From Symsagittifera roscoffensis (taxonomy: Eukaryota > Xenacoelomorpha > Acoela > Convolutidae): a stretch of DNA of 64,000 nucleotides. A program made the position numbers and the translations under genes. The notes beneath the pieces were generated by a model that saw nothing but the letters and a program-made list of their open reading frames with translations, ran no database searches and had not been told where the DNA came from. The first letter of the stretch is position 1. Every line of letters starts with the position of its first letter. Positions 1 through 11,329 of this stretch are shown piece after piece. Location: assembly GCF_963678635.1 (NCBI RefSeq), contig NC_087065.1:6781209-6845208 (forward strand), in the 5' to 3' direction.

Positions 1-1476
1 CTTGGCAAAAGCATGACTCCACATCACCTTGAGGCTACTCTTTTCTTAAAAGTCAATAAAGAGCTTTGGGATGCTAAACTCGTTTCAAAATTTTTTTAAA
101 ATTGAATAATTTGTTTTGATTTTTCATTCAAAATTATGGAATGAATAAAACACTATAATCGCCATTATTTATTTTTCCAGAGCGATTATGGAAATAATGG
201 GTGGAAAGAAGGACGATTATGGCATAATGTAGGGCAGAAACCCCATTATATGGCCATATATTTTGCAGAACCCCTGCAACCGGGGGCTATTCTCATGCGC
301 GAAGGACCGAGTGGGCGAAAAAACTAGTGAGCGAAAGACCGAAAACAAAATTAGCCGAAAGTCAATTTTTAGAAAAAAGTAATTGTCATTCAATTAAAAT
401 GAATTAATTGAAGCAATATTTTACTTCTATCATAAGGAAACCCTTGAAATATAAAATTTGTTCCAAATCGGCGGCGGTCAGTGAAAATTTGAAACTTTTG
501 CATTTTTCTATCGTTTTTATTTTCCACTCATGCAACCGACCCGTTTTCTGCGGATCTAGGACAACAAGCCGACGGGCCTTCAGGCCGAAATTTAAACTTA
601 ACATACACCTGAAATCACTATTTTTTATCTGTAAAACGTTGCTTTTCAAAATTTCGGGCAAGGTTTTGACAGTAAATCACTTAAGATTGGCATCCGATAA
701 TAATATCAGCCGGTTTTTGAAATGCATAAATTATAAACAAGAAAATTGCCTTCAACCCTGTTTTATTTTTCAACTTTCCTAAACATCATTTAGAGGCTTA
801 AATTTCATGAAAACGCTAATAACTACTGAAGAAAGATCATGAAATTGAGTAATTCTTCAAAAAAGTTTTCAAATTAATCATATTTCATAGCCTGATGAGA
901 AAAGTTTCGGCTTGAAGTCCCTAATTTTACAATTCGGCTCGAAGCCCGGTCGGCTTGATGTCCGGCACCCGTGTTCTGCTTTTCCGTTTAAGAAGGCTAG
1001 TTAGAGGACAAAAGCCTGGCTTTTAACATAAAATTCGACTACATTGACGTTTTAGGCCAATCAGAATGCAGTATTTTGACTTTGACATTATAAAAAAAAC
1101 ATTTAGTTTTACCAGCGGTAAAGGTAAATTTAATGACAAACGACTGGCGACCCGGGTCTAGGTCCCAGACTCATGTCCGGAGTTACGCGAGAAAGTTTTG
1201 GCATGTCCAGACTTTCGCGACCAAAACTTTGCATTTCCAGACTTTCGCGACCATGATGATCCGCGCGAAAGTTTTTAAAAGTTTAATGGATCTACTTAAC
1301 AATTTTCACCTTCAAGAATGGGGCAATTGTTTAGTAGATTGATTTTCGACCAATCAGATTGCACTAAAACTCAAGTTTTACATACAACGATCTAGTGCTA
1401 ATTTACTGCTTTGATTAATAGGGGTGGCAATTCTTTAGTAGATGCCAAAAAGAGTTTAACTTTTTTCTGCTCTCAC
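1..1476. other. Villin intron sequence, no gene recognised
   Basis: AT-rich intron 3' of the last visible exon. No further villin exon or headpiece-like reading frame is seen on the minus strand. A GCGCGAAAG-type motif near 290-350 and 1165-1275 recurs near 39320-39490, so this is probably old repeat. Small ORFs here look like chance. Confidence 0.6.
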
Positions 1477-1706
1477 CTGTGAAGATGACCGGTTCGTGTC
1501 CTTGCTTCACCTGGTAGATGGATAGATTTGGGTCTCTCTTGCAGGGGTCTGTCAACACGTACTGTTTCGCAGTCTCCATAGCCCTCCTCCTCTCCTCTGC
1601 ATTGCTTCTAGTGCCCACCCAGACGAACAGGTCGTACCACGTGTCCAGAATCATGACGTCATCCTCGCACAAGTCTTCCTGCTGGAACCCCATGATCTCC
1701 TCAACC
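1477..1706 (-). CDS. Villin-like exon 10 (G6), last visible exon
   Basis: 230 nt, acceptor CATTTTAG, donor GTGAGA, ending in phase 1. Reads VEEIMGFQQEDLCEDDVMIL, DTWYDLFVWVG, NAEERRRAMETAKQYVLTDP and IYQVKQGHEPVIFTG. Asp-Val-Met-Ile-Leu-Asp-Thr-Trp and Lys-Gln-Gly-His-Glu-Pro are G6 signatures. The next exon would start with the last two bases of a Gly-like codon and is outside the window. Confidence 0.93.
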
Positions 1707-2592
1707 CTAAAATGAACACAAAAATATCGTTTTCATTACGAGGCCAAAGTGTGTATTTTGTGATTTTTAGGTGGGCTCCGTAACAAGGCCTATCCAAACC
1801 ACAGTTTGGCCTCGTAATGTTAAGAAAATGCATTAAAACAAAAATCATATTGAGCGAACAATAAAGTGAATCAAGAGTATGTGATCGTTCGTTGTGCAAT
1901 TAGAATAAGCATGCGGTAGACGCAATTTAGAACCCCCCACTCCCTCATGTAATCACTCCCCTGACCACTCAAGATATTATGGTCACTTTGGCCACACCCC
2001 TTTTATGACACTCAATTTTGGTCGATCGCAGCTTGAACATTTTCAAAGGCATATTCGTCACCGCTGTTTACTCATGAGGAAGCAGGGGTGGATGATAAAA
2101 AACGCTATGTTTTTCGTCAAATAATCTTTCTAAAAAGCTCTTTAAATCATAAGGTTTTTTGTCGCTGATGTTTTCAGTATTCCGCAGAACTCAGAAAATC
2201 AATGTGCTGTAGCTTAAAAAATTCAACTACTACTCGAAGAATCTGAGATCCGATCTATCATCCGAGAATTCATCCAACCAGCAGTTTATCGCGCCATCTA
2301 ACCAAACCATCTATCTGTTCTTCATCCAGTCATTCATCCAGCCATCCAACCAGCCATCTATCAACCAGAATTGCGATGAGAATTGCGACACTATACTACA
2401 CCCCCACTTGCATGCAATCGGGAGTCAAAAAGTAGTTTCTTAAAGTTTCAAGACAACCTATGTATACACCTGGCCTTGACCTAACAAAAAACATCTTATT
2501 TCAAAACTTATGCTGAATGCATCTATGCCTTTCGCGGTAACATTGTTTCTAACGGCTTATCTTAATAATTGTTCCATAAGATGCCTAGATTT
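1707..2592. repeat. Intron with (ATCC/CATC)n-type microsatellite
   Basis: Nothing coding seen. At about 2265-2380 there is a degenerate tetranucleotide tract of repeated CATCCA/CCAGCCATC words. The rest is AT-rich intron. Confidence 0.6.
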
Positions 2593-2885
2593 TGCTGTCC
2601 CTGCCTTACACTGCCATGCCCCTCCTTACCCTGCACTGCCTTGCCTTGTCTTACGCTGCCCTGCCTCGCGTTACGCTACCCCGACTTTGTCCTCCCTACT
2701 TTTTTGCCTTCAACTGGCCTGTCTTACGCTAGCCCGCCCCTACTTGCCTTGCATTGCCTAGCGCCTCATGGCCCTACGCTGCATTGCCTTACCTTCCGCT
2801 GCCCTGACCCTCTTCGCCTTACGCGGCCCAGCTTTTCCTGCCCTGCCTTATGCTGCCCTGCCCCTTCATGTCTTGCGCTGGCTAG
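2593..2885. repeat. Degenerate (TGCCT/TGCCC)n pyrimidine-rich repeat, copy 1
   Basis: About 290 bases made of CTGCC, TTGCC and TTACGCTGCC words, very poor in A. Open frames across it are artefacts of the pentamer repeat (Leu/Pro/Cys-rich). Confidence 0.85.
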
Positions 2886-3874
2886 TGCTAAAAATTTCTA
2901 TGATTACCTGTCTAGACATTCGGCTTTGTCCTAAACAAATATCCTGAGTTGAAGTTAATCCAGACTTTGCATTGAAAAAAACTTCTTGTACATTCATGCT
3001 TTTCGCTTAAACCTTGTCCATGACGCCTTTTGTTAACTAAAACTTTTCCCCAATAAAAATCGCTAAACCTTGCAACCATAAAGTTTTAGGTGTTGCGCTT
3101 AATTAAAAGATAGATGACATTCAATTTTGTAAATCTAATCTACCTTTAAAAATTATTTGGATTCAACGATGTCACTAGCTGTTCTGCTCTTCGCGGAAAA
3201 CCGCTGTTTTTGGCCCTGTTTAAGATTAATATGCAACTTTCTAAATTTATTCTAATTTGAAACCATTTTGCTCAATGATGGTACGAGCTCTTCAGTTTTT
3301 CACTAAAAAGCGCCTTTTGCGCCTGCTAAAATGTCATACATTTTCTAAATTAAAACAAAATAACAACTATTTTGCTTCACGGATAACACGAGCTGTTCAG
3401 CTTTTTGCGGAAAACGACTGCTGCGCCCTTGTTGGTTGTGAATAACGTTCAACTTTCTAAAATTGATTTAGTTTTAAATTCTTGCTCAAGGATGGTACGA
3501 ACTTTTCAACTCTTTAGTGAAAATTGCGGTTGCGCAGTTTGGTTATAATTTCATTAGTTGGGTTTGAAGGGCATTTCAAACACAAGCGGAACCTCTTTAG
3601 TTCATCAAAAAGTTCCAAAATAGAGTTAGTTCATTTTTTGGTGTCTCGACTAAATTCCAGTGTCAAAATGTGTAAAACAATCAAGAGGAAAACAGGATGC
3701 CTTGAATGATAAACAACAACCAATTATATACCTCAGGCAAAAATCATTTTTCGGCGAAATTAAACGAACAATTTTTTGCCAGAATTGAAAAACTAAATTG
3801 ACCTGAGAATACTGCTGACAACAGTTCCTCAGACTTTTTGCAGTTTGTTGAAGATTGACAATTGTTGTCATCAC
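2886..3874. repeat. Segmental duplication, copy 1, and unannotated intron
   Basis: From about 2900 to 3440 the sequence is homologous to about 5145-5650, including the same order of landmarks: GTCTAG after the pentamer repeat, the CGCCTTTTGTTAAC box, the TAGATGACAT box and the GCGGAAAACCGCTGTTTTTG box. From 3441 to 3874 I see nothing recognisable. Confidence 0.6.
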
Positions 3875-4239
3875 CAGCGGATTTAAGGGGGTGTCGACGC
3901 TTCCTCCTCAGGAATCCAACCCCCTGCCAACCCAAAGGGTCTCTCCTTTGTACTATTTTGAGATATCCATTTTTGGCTGACTGACCCTAATTTTTTTCCA
4001 AAGGCGCCAAAATATACTCATTTTGAGGTGGGAACGAGCGCCGAAAAAACGCAATTTTTTGATCAAATTTTTCCAGTGCCAAAAAAATACCTTTTTTGGC
4101 CTGTTTTTTAAAAAAATTTTCTGTCGCACATTTGGGAGAGCTCAGAAAATAATTGTAGTCGACTCAAATTTTAGTCGACCTAAGAGTTTTGAAACTTTTT
4201 TGAATATCCCCCCTCGAGAAAATCCTAGACCCGCCCCTG
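3875..4239. mobile_element. hAT-like MITE, copy 1 (degenerate ends)
   Basis: Starts CAGCGGATTTAAGG and ends CCTAGACCCGCCCCTG, an imperfect terminal inverted repeat shared with the better copies at 6224, 41000 and 42586. Internal landmarks (CCAAAGGGT near the left end, a GTCGAC block and CTCGAGAAAATCCTAG near the right end) match those copies. No clear 8-bp target duplication remains. Confidence 0.65.
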
Positions 4240-4566
4240 GTTATCCTTAAAGATTGTTTTGATGTTTGCACTATCTCTTCCGAGTCAAACACGTTTTGGT
4301 TTTTTAATCCATGTGAATTTGTAAAACGCGGAATTTTTCTGCAAGTGCCACTCATTTCTAAAGACAATCCATAGCGGAATATTGAAGTGGATGGGTTCTG
4401 TGGTTGGTTAACCAGCCAGAGTTCTAACCCGAAGGTTAACTATTTAAGGTGAACTAAGCTATGACTATCTTATACAAGAGCTTATGATAGGTGGGCAGCA
4501 TTACTATCGAAATATCGATTTCTAAAGAAATCATCTTAAAATTTCAGCAAGCTGAGAGAGACAATC

Positions 4567-4821
4567 ATGACAAGAAGTGTCATATCAACACTAGTAGGAG
4601 TGCTACTGTTCATCTGCCTCATTTCAAATTACTCCAGCACGAAGACTGCAATTTTCTCTGGGAGAAAGCAGGGGGCAGCGAACAATACCTGCTACCAGTT
4701 CTTTAACAGAATTGGCAAGACGTGGGATGCGAAGACGGGTTGCATGTCATTGGAAACAGTTAAAAGCAGAGAGTTCAAGAAACCATCAATTGTGTATCCA
4801 AAGACCCGTGGGGAGCTTGAG
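4567..4821 (+). pseudogene. C-type-lectin-like exon 1, copy 1 (donor lost)
   Basis: Eighty-five codons from ATG to the expected donor. A short basic start is followed by a hydrophobic run with LVGVLLFICLIS (likely signal peptide), then NNTCYQF, KTWDAKTGCMSLE and KKPSIVYPKTRGELE. The Cys-Tyr, Trp-x-Ala-x-x-x-Cys and following Leu-Glu order fits the N-terminal half of a C-type lectin-like domain, secreted. The donor is GTCAAT instead of the GTCAGT of copy 2, and the sequence runs into a pentamer repeat with no second exon. I call it a broken duplicate. The family assignment rests on a few spaced residues only. Confidence 0.45.
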
Positions 4822-4837
4822 GTCAATTACAATGCTG

Positions 4838-5132
4838 TCTTGCCTCGCCCTGCCCCCTTGCCCTGCGTTACCATGCCTTGCCTTGCTTTGCTTTATGCTG
4901 CCCCCTTGCATTGCGTTGCCATGCCTTGCCTTGCTTGCGCTACCTCCTTTTCCTGCGTTGCCATGCCTTGCCTTGCCTTGTCCCTTTCATTGCGCTGCCC
5001 CCTTCCCTTGCCTTGCTCTGCGCTGCCCTGCTCCTCCTTGCTTTGTGCTTTCCTGCTTTGCCTCACGTTGCCTAATTTGCCTGGCCTTGCCCTGTCCTTC
5101 CTTGCCTTGCACTGCCCTATTCTGCGCTCAAA
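4838..5132. repeat. Degenerate (TGCCT/TTGCC)n repeat, copy 2
   Basis: Second tract of CCTTGCCTTGC words, immediately after the C-type-lectin-like exon and followed by the same downstream landmarks as copy 1. Part of the 2.6-kb-offset duplication. Confidence 0.85.
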
Positions 5133-6189
5133 CTTTGTACGAAAACCTGTCTAGGCATTTGGTCTTCAGCAAAATGAGCATCTTAGCTTGAAATATATCA
5201 GGACTTTTCACAGAAGAAAGTTTCAAGGACATTCATGATTTTCGCATTAACATTGTCCCTAACGCCTTTTGTTAACCATTGTCTACTATAAAAGTTGCCT
5301 TAACCTTGCGTCCATAGAGTTTTTGGCGTTGCGTTTAAATAACAGATGGATAGATGACATGCGATTTTTAAAATCCAGTCTACCTTTAAAAGTAATTTTA
5401 TTTTGATTTAACGATGGCACTGGTTGCTCTGCTTTTTGCGGAAAACCGCTGTTTTTGGCCCCTGGTAAAGATTAACATGCAATTTTCTAAATTTATTCTG
5501 ATTTGAAAATTTTGCTCAAAAAATGGTACGAGAAATTCAGCTTTGGGCTATAAAGAGGTTTTTGCGCCTTCTAAAAATGTCATGCTAAACTTGAAGAAAA
5601 TAACAACTAGTTTGCCTCACAGATAATACGAGCTGTTCAGCTATTTGCGAAAAATAACCAGCCAGAGGCCTAACCCGAAAGTAAATTATTTAAGGTTGAC
5701 TAAGATACGACTATCTTAAACAAGAGTTTACGATTTGGTCAGCATTAATACCAAAAAATCAATTTCTAAGGAAATCATCTTATAATTTCAGCAAGTTGAG
5801 AGAAACAAGCATAACAAATTTTTTTTTGAAAATCCCCTCTCGAGCAAATCCTAGTTCCGCCCCCTGGTTGCCATTGAAGGTTGTTTTAATATGTGCACAA
5901 TCTCTTCCGAATCAAACACGTTTTGGTTTTTTAATCTATGTGAATTTGTAAAAAGCGGAACTTTTCTGCAAGTGACACTCATTTCTAAAGACAATTCATA
6001 GCGGAATAATAACGTGGATGGGTTTTTCATGGTTAACCAGCCAGAGGCCTAACCCGAAGGTAAATTATTTAAGGTTAACTAAGATACGACTATCTTATAC
6101 AAGAGCTTACGATATGGTCAACATGACTTCCGAAGTATCGATTTCTCAGGAAATTATCTTTCAATTTCAGCAAGTTGAGAGAAACAATC
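5133..6189. repeat. Segmental duplication copy 2 and truncated lectin-family 5' region
   Basis: 5145-5650 repeats 2900-3440. At 5655-5815 is a third copy of the sequence found just upstream of both lectin-like start codons (GCCAGAG then CTAACCCGAA, ATTTCAGCAAG), ending abruptly in a MITE fragment (about 5818-5868, CTCGAGCAAATCCTAG). 5870-6189 repeats 4240-4566. The lectin-like gene has therefore been copied at least three times. Confidence 0.6.
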
Positions 6190-6853
6190 ATGACAAAAAA
6201 TGTCCAATCAACACTCGTAGGAGCAGGGGCGGATCTAGGATTTTCTCGAGGGGGGGGGGGGCGGATTTTCAAAAAAATCGAAAATTTTGTCGACCTTTTT
6301 TTAAGTCGACTAAATTAATTTTCCGAGCTCTGCGATAGCACCAAAAAGCCCCTGTTTTGGCCAAATTTTCTGCGCCGCAGACATAATTTTGAAAATTCAG
6401 GCCGAAAAAGGCGTTGTTATGTACTTTTTGAAAAGTGCGGCCAAAAAAAACGCGTTTTTTCGGCGCGCTCTCCCCCCTCACATTTAGTATAGGTTGGCGC
6501 CAAAGGCGCCTTTAGAAAAATTTTAGGGTACGTCACCAGAAATGGATTTGGGTCGACAGGGGATCGAATCTCTGAGGAGGAAAGCGTCCGCCCCCCCCCC
6601 CCCCCCCACCCCCTAAATCCGCCCCAGCGTAGGAGTATTGTTTATCTGCCTCATTTCAAATACACTTCAGCACAACTGCACCTTTCCCTGGGAGAAAAGC
6701 ATAGGGGGAGCAAACAATACCTGCTACCAGTTAATTTACAGAATTTGCAAGACGTGGGATGCGAAGACAGGTTGCATGTCTTTGGAAACAGTTAAAAGCA
6801 GAGAGCTCAAGAAATCATCACTTGTGTATCTAAAGACCAGTGAGGAGCTTGAG
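6190..6853 (+). pseudogene. C-type-lectin-like exon 1, copy 2, split by a MITE
   Basis: ATG at 6190 begins the same signal-peptide exon as copy 1. After 11 codons it is interrupted by the 404-bp MITE at 6224-6627, then resumes with hydrophobic FICLIS, NNTCYQL, KTWDAKTGCMSLE and ends EELE before a GTCAGT donor. The span is 664 nt; removing the MITE plus one 8-bp target duplication leaves 252 nt, exactly 84 codons, so the insertion is what breaks the frame. Everything but the insertion looks maintained, including the donor and phase 0. Confidence 0.5.
6224..6627. mobile_element. hAT-like MITE, copy 2, with perfect 8-bp target duplication
   Basis: 404 bp between CGTAGGAG at 6216-6223 and CGTAGGAG at 6628-6635. 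Ends are CAGGGGCGGATCTAGG and CCTAAATCCGCCCCAG, an inverted repeat. Eight-base duplications and CAGGGGC-type ends are typical of non-autonomous hAT elements. G- and C-homopolymer runs lie just inside each end. No transposase. Confidence 0.88.
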
Positions 6854-7075
6854 GTCAGTTTCAATGCTTCATAATTACTAAAAGCGTAGTTTGTTATTTA
6901 CTCAAAGCTAAACAAAATCATATTAAAATCAACATAACAAATAATTTTGATGCAAAATCAATACTTTGTAACAATATTCGGTAATCTCATTTCATGTATG
7001 AAAGTGTAAAAAACCAATGCTGGAAATGTATCCATATTTTTGTTCTCATGCGCTGGTGAAATTTTTTCTGTCAAG

Positions 7076-7225
7076 GGCATTTCGGCTGCAAACGAGTCCG
7101 CTTTCTGGGTCAGCTACAGAAGGAAATCAAAGCCTCGCGTGGAGGAAGACACGGAACTTTGTCTGACAGCCATTCAGGGGTCCGAAAAAAAACCGAAAAC
7201 TATGCACTGGCTCTCTTACATCTGA
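7076..7225 (+). CDS. C-type-lectin-like exon 2
   Basis: Acceptor CTGTCAAG, then 49 codons and TGA, in phase 0 with the GTCAGT donor at 6854. Reads AANESAFWVSYRRKSKPRV, ELCLTAI and KTMHWLSYI. Phe-Trp-Val and Leu-Cys-Leu-Thr-Ala-Ile fit the second half of a C-type lectin-like domain; the usual last cysteine is absent, so either the domain is degenerate or another exon follows. With exon 1 it would make about 133 residues. Nested in a villin intron on the opposite strand. Confidence 0.4.
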   Translation, partial: GISAANESAFWVSYRRKSKPRVEEDTELCLTAIQGSEKKPKTMHWLSYI

Positions 7226-8757
7226 TCAAGTTGATTTATGAAACTTATCAAGCAAATTCATACTCAAAACAAAGATAGCCGGTAACTGTGCAAGTAGCTC
7301 AGAATTTTCCGACCACAGTCTTAAAAAAAGTTTTTCAAATTTGAGTCGTTTTTTTTCTGCATGTTGTGATAAAAAAATCCAAACGACAAAAAAAATTTAG
7401 GCATATTTGAGAGTCATAGTAAAATAGGTGATTTGGAAAACAGTTTTTGCAGAACAATGACTAGAAAAACGAAAAAAAAAATTAAAAAGTTTTTAAAAAA
7501 ATTCAAAAACTTTTTCAAATTTTTTTAGCAGAAACTTTTTGAAATTTCAAGTTTTTGATTCCCAAAATTGCGCTGAAAAACTCCAAAAACTACATTTACT
7601 TGAGTAAAACTAAGTTTTCACCGCTTAAATCAAGCTTAAATATGCTACACGGTCACCTTATTAGCTCGAAGTTAGATCAAAAATTTCAGACCGGTTTTTC
7701 TCCAATGTGAGAAAAATTTCGAAGTTTTCAATGTCGTTCGAATCTGACTGAAAAGGTTTTGATATGATATATCACTCGACCCATTTCGATGATTATTTGT
7801 GGTACCTTACTTTGCGTGGAAAACAAAAAGAAAACTAAAACACATCCAAATACGAAGTTCCTCAACTATTTCAATGATCGGAACAAAAAAAGATAAAATT
7901 AGCATAATCAATTTTTTATATACTATTTAAATGTATGACAAGAATTCCTATTTTTCGTGTTATTTTGAATGTTTTACACTGAAACACAATAATCAAAACT
8001 TTTCTCGAATGAGAAAATTATTTGGTTAAACGGCATATAAACAGTAAAGTAAGCTACGTATCGATAGATGCCCAAAAAGATAAATTATTGAGTACGGCCA
8101 TGAGTCCACTACTTCAAAAAAATCAATGATTAAAAATATCGTGGACTGTTTTTTCGAACAGATTTAGATAAGATTTTGTTATCTAAAACGGAACAAAAAA
8201 AAACATTCTTGATCTTCTGTGTGACAAGACTGTTCGTGGACTACGTTCCTTGCAAAATTGGGCAAAATTCGGTTAATAACATAGTTAACAAACAGTTTTT
8301 TTACACAGAAGAATCAAAAATCACAATAAAAATGCGTAGTCATGTCAAAAATTTAATTTTTCAACAGTTTTGTGAAAAAACAACACTTTCCAAAAAATTT
8401 TTAGCATCCACAAAAATTTGTTAGTTTTACCTGCAAAAAAAAATTGGATTTTTTTAAATCAAAAAATTAATTAGCACTCTAAATGAGAGCTTAAGTTTTT
8501 TTACTGAGTTTTGAGTTTTTTTATACAAAAAAAAAACGCTTATCATACAGTTTTCATTATGGAAAAATGTTTGCTAAGCTTTTTCCCCCCATGCAAAAAC
8601 CAAAACACAATTTTGATTAACAAAAAGGCTCTCATTCGGAAATAAAACGGTCGTAAAATTATTCAAATTTACTGAAAAACAAACTTGAAAGTTTTCTGAA
8701 ATGTTGTTCGTATGAACAAATTGCCATGAAATTTTGATATATATTTTGATGCGTGCA
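7226..8757. repeat. Intron; inverted copy of a GTTCCGACCA-ended repeat at 7307-7884
   Basis: 7307-7884 is the reverse-complement relative of 45621-46133; both have the GTTCCGACCA/TGGTCGGAAC end motif and the same internal order (AAAAACGAAAAAAAA block, GGTACC block). The rest, 7885-8757, is AT-rich and I recognise nothing. Confidence 0.6.
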
Positions 8758-9070
8758 CAGACAATTCGGGCAAAAACAATTCAGCCAATTTGAAATTCAG
8801 AAAATTCAGCCAAAAAAATCCAGACATATCAGCCTGAGACAATTCAGCCAGTTTTACAAAACGCTAGACTCGAATGAAAAAATCGGAATTGGAGATATTT
8901 CTCGGTTTTATAACGCCAGTGGGCGCCCTACGCGCGCGTCACCGCTTCGCAGCGATAACCGGCTCTAAGTTTCGTATAGAGTCCTACCCTCTGTTGGCTA
9001 GCTCGCAACGCGTTGGCACGTCTGCAGCGGTCACTTTTAATGGCTGAATTGTCTTTGGCCGAATTGTCTG
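8758..9070. mobile_element. MITE with CAGACAATTCGG terminal inverted repeats
   Basis: Left end CAGACAATTCGGGCAAAAAC followed by CAATTCAGCCA; right end is the inverted counterpart TGGCTGAATTG to GAATTGTCTG. The interior is GC-richer than its surroundings and holds a GCGCGC stretch. No ORF for a transposase. Target duplication not clear. Confidence 0.7.
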
Positions 9071-9666
9071 GACGCGATTTTAATGTAATCACTTCCATCA
9101 ACGTATAGTAAATAAAAACTATACGACTGAATTTCTTCGTATTATTAGTTGTTAAATGACAAAAAGTTGGAAAATCTATTATAATATGTTCTGATCGAGT
9201 ACATCGCCTGCTTGTCAAGGATTCGGCCGGATTCGGTTTGTGCAACTGCTTAGTCTAACTTTGATCTGAATCTATTTCTATTTCCTGATCTCGATAGATC
9301 TATAGAGAACTGGCAATTTCAAGATCATTTCGAGATCAACTTCATTCATGTATCTTATAAACCGGTATGAGCAATAAAACTAGGCAATTATTATAATAAC
9401 CAACCAGGAGTCAGTTATGGATTTGGTTTTATTAGTAATAACTACATGTCAGTCAAATAAAAAGAGAGAAGCAAGCAAAAAATTGGAACAGGATGCAACA
9501 GAGCCAAATTCAACTCAGAGCTAAAGCGGAACTTCGCGCCAGCTATAAAACAAACAAATGTGTCAGAATTATATCGCAAAAAATACTAAGAAACAGGGAC
9601 ATTTTTGATGTTTCAAAAAACTCAAACTATTGCAATAGTAGAAATTACATAGCCATTTTCTAGTTC
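9071..9666. other. Intron, no feature seen
   Basis: AT-rich sequence between the MITE and the ACAT target duplication of Element 1. No ORF or repeat is supported. Confidence 0.6.
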
Positions 9667-9670
9667 ACAT

Positions 9671-10081
9671 TGGAACCTGATCTAAACTACATTTTATGAT
9701 TGGATAAATTAGATATTTTACCACTGTAAAGTATTCAATATTAACCAATCATGATCCATCTAACTAACAACCCACTTATTTGTAAGTGCTGAAATTACTT
9801 GTAATTTCAGCACCAGAGAGATTTGAATTTAACTTAGAAATTAGTTGCCTCTCCAAGAGAACTTCAGCAGCCGCAATAAACCAGTATACCCTAGATCTAT
9901 TGAGCCTAGCAGAGACTAGTTAAACAACCTGAGACTAGAATAGTATAAGAGTAAGATTAGGATCGCTATTAGACTAAGAAGTTGCACGAATCTATCCGGC
10001 CGAAAATAAGATAGCGTGACGAGCAGACGGTGTACCCTATCCGAAATTACTCTATGAGTTAAGACCATCGGTTATAACTCA
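9671..10081 (+). repeat. Element 1 5' LTR
   Basis: 411 bp, starts TGGAACCTGATC and ends GGTTATAACTCA. Contains a 12-bp-arm hairpin (GTGCTGAAATTA and its complement, about 9787-9814), a GATTGG/CCAATC inverted pair around a TAAATTAGATATTTTA stretch, and AATAAA, a possible polyadenylation signal. Compared with the 3' LTR there is one short replacement (CAGCAGCCGCAAT against TATAAGAT) and one substitution. Confidence 0.96.
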
Positions 10082-10083
10082 TC

Positions 10084-10098
10084 TGGTGCGACCATAAG
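10084..10098 (+). other. Element 1 primer-binding site (candidate)
   Basis: TGGTGCGACCATAAG begins two bases after the 5' LTR. The leading TGG is complementary to a tRNA CCA end, as expected for a tRNA-primed minus-strand start. I cannot name the tRNA. Confidence 0.65.
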
Positions 10099-11329
10099 TC
10101 TCGAACAAGACCTTAATAGCTTAGAACTAACCAAAAATAGATTAGAATTTAGACAAAACATTTTTTGAAATGTTACACGACGATAATTTAATCGAAATGT
10201 CTCTACGACTCAATAGATCAGAGCCAATATTCCGAACGATAATAGAACTACCCGGAATTGGAAGAAGACCTCGAACCAGAGACGATATACGACAAAGTAG
10301 AAACTTACCAAATAGTTATATGATAGTACGGCAAAAGCCAACACAAACTTTTATATTTAGAATCTTATTAGCAATGAATTTAGATTTTCATTTGCAAAAT
10401 AAATATAGAAGTCAATCTTCATGATCATTTCAGGCGATAAACAAAAATATTAATATACAATAACGATTGATAAAAAGATCTCAGATCGTTTTTCTAAAAT
10501 TCTGCAGTATTCTATAAAACATGTTTGGAAAATATTTATTGAAAATCAAAACAAAAATTAGTAGCATGACAATAAACTGTTAGTAATCATAAAATCATCA
10601 GTTGTCCCAGCTTCATCACCTAAAACATAACAGCAATCATAAGCTCACTAATATCATTAAAATACTAAATCTTTTCTTAAATAAATTTAAACCATTTTAA
10701 ACTTAAATTCACTTAATTTTAAAATCAGATCATCAAGGCTTATCCTTGGATCTTAATTAATTTTCTATTTAATTAAATTTAAAACTTGATCATCAAGGCC
10801 TATCCTTGGATCAAAAAGAACAATTTTGTTCTCCCCCACCCACTTAGCTAGTGTCTAACGACCTCAAACGTCGATTCACTATCCAACCCTTTCAAAAAAC
10901 CCAAGACTAATAGAAATTTTTGAACAAAACTAATCATTCAAATTAGGATAAACAGTGAAGAACTTCGGTTATTCATCCTTCACTTGAACCCTCCTCTTAC
11001 CAGACCCAGGATAAATCTTAGACTTAGTAAGTTTAAAATAGTATCTAACGAACTACTCGCGTTCTAATTATACCTGAACCTTGTGGATCGATTTACTATT
11101 CTCCAACCCTTGAACACAATCACTACCCCTAAGTAAGATTAAGTAAGTTAACACCTTAGCTTATACTAGCCACGAGAAAGTAAAAAATCATTCTTCGGAA
11201 TCGATATACTTTTCTCTCCAACCCTGAACAAATAGACCCAGGTTAAGCTAACCAAAAAATCGTAAGGACTAACAATTTAAGAAAATAGAAATCATCTAAC
11301 AACTTCTTGCATCCGTCATCCTAAACCTT
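10099..11329 (+). promoter_or_regulatory. Element 1 untranslated leader with tandem repeats and hairpins
   Basis: About 1.2 kb without a convincing gene (an 84-codon ORF at 10170-10424 is unlike anything I know). Two copies of GATCATCAAGG-CTTAT-CCTTGGATC, each able to fold, lie about 62 bases apart near 10727 and 10789. A box ending TCCAACCCT(T)GAAC recurs near 10874, 11090 and 11201, roughly 110 bases apart, each preceded by TCGAT. Such repeats could serve packaging, dimerisation or translation control; that is inference. Confidence 0.5.

Noticed and set aside
2510..2934. Long Leu/Pro/Cys-rich open frames on the plus strand
   Set aside because: They are translations of a degenerate CTGCC/TTGCC repeat, open in several frames because the repeat rarely makes stops.
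4838..5191. Open frames extending the lectin-like exon into Cys/Leu/Pro-rich protein
   Set aside because: Same pentamer repeat; the lectin-like exon should end at the donor position 4821.
10170..10424. 84-codon ORF in the Element 1 leader as a gene
   Set aside because: No motif, no sensible composition signal, and the leader has repeat structure; not enough to call coding.
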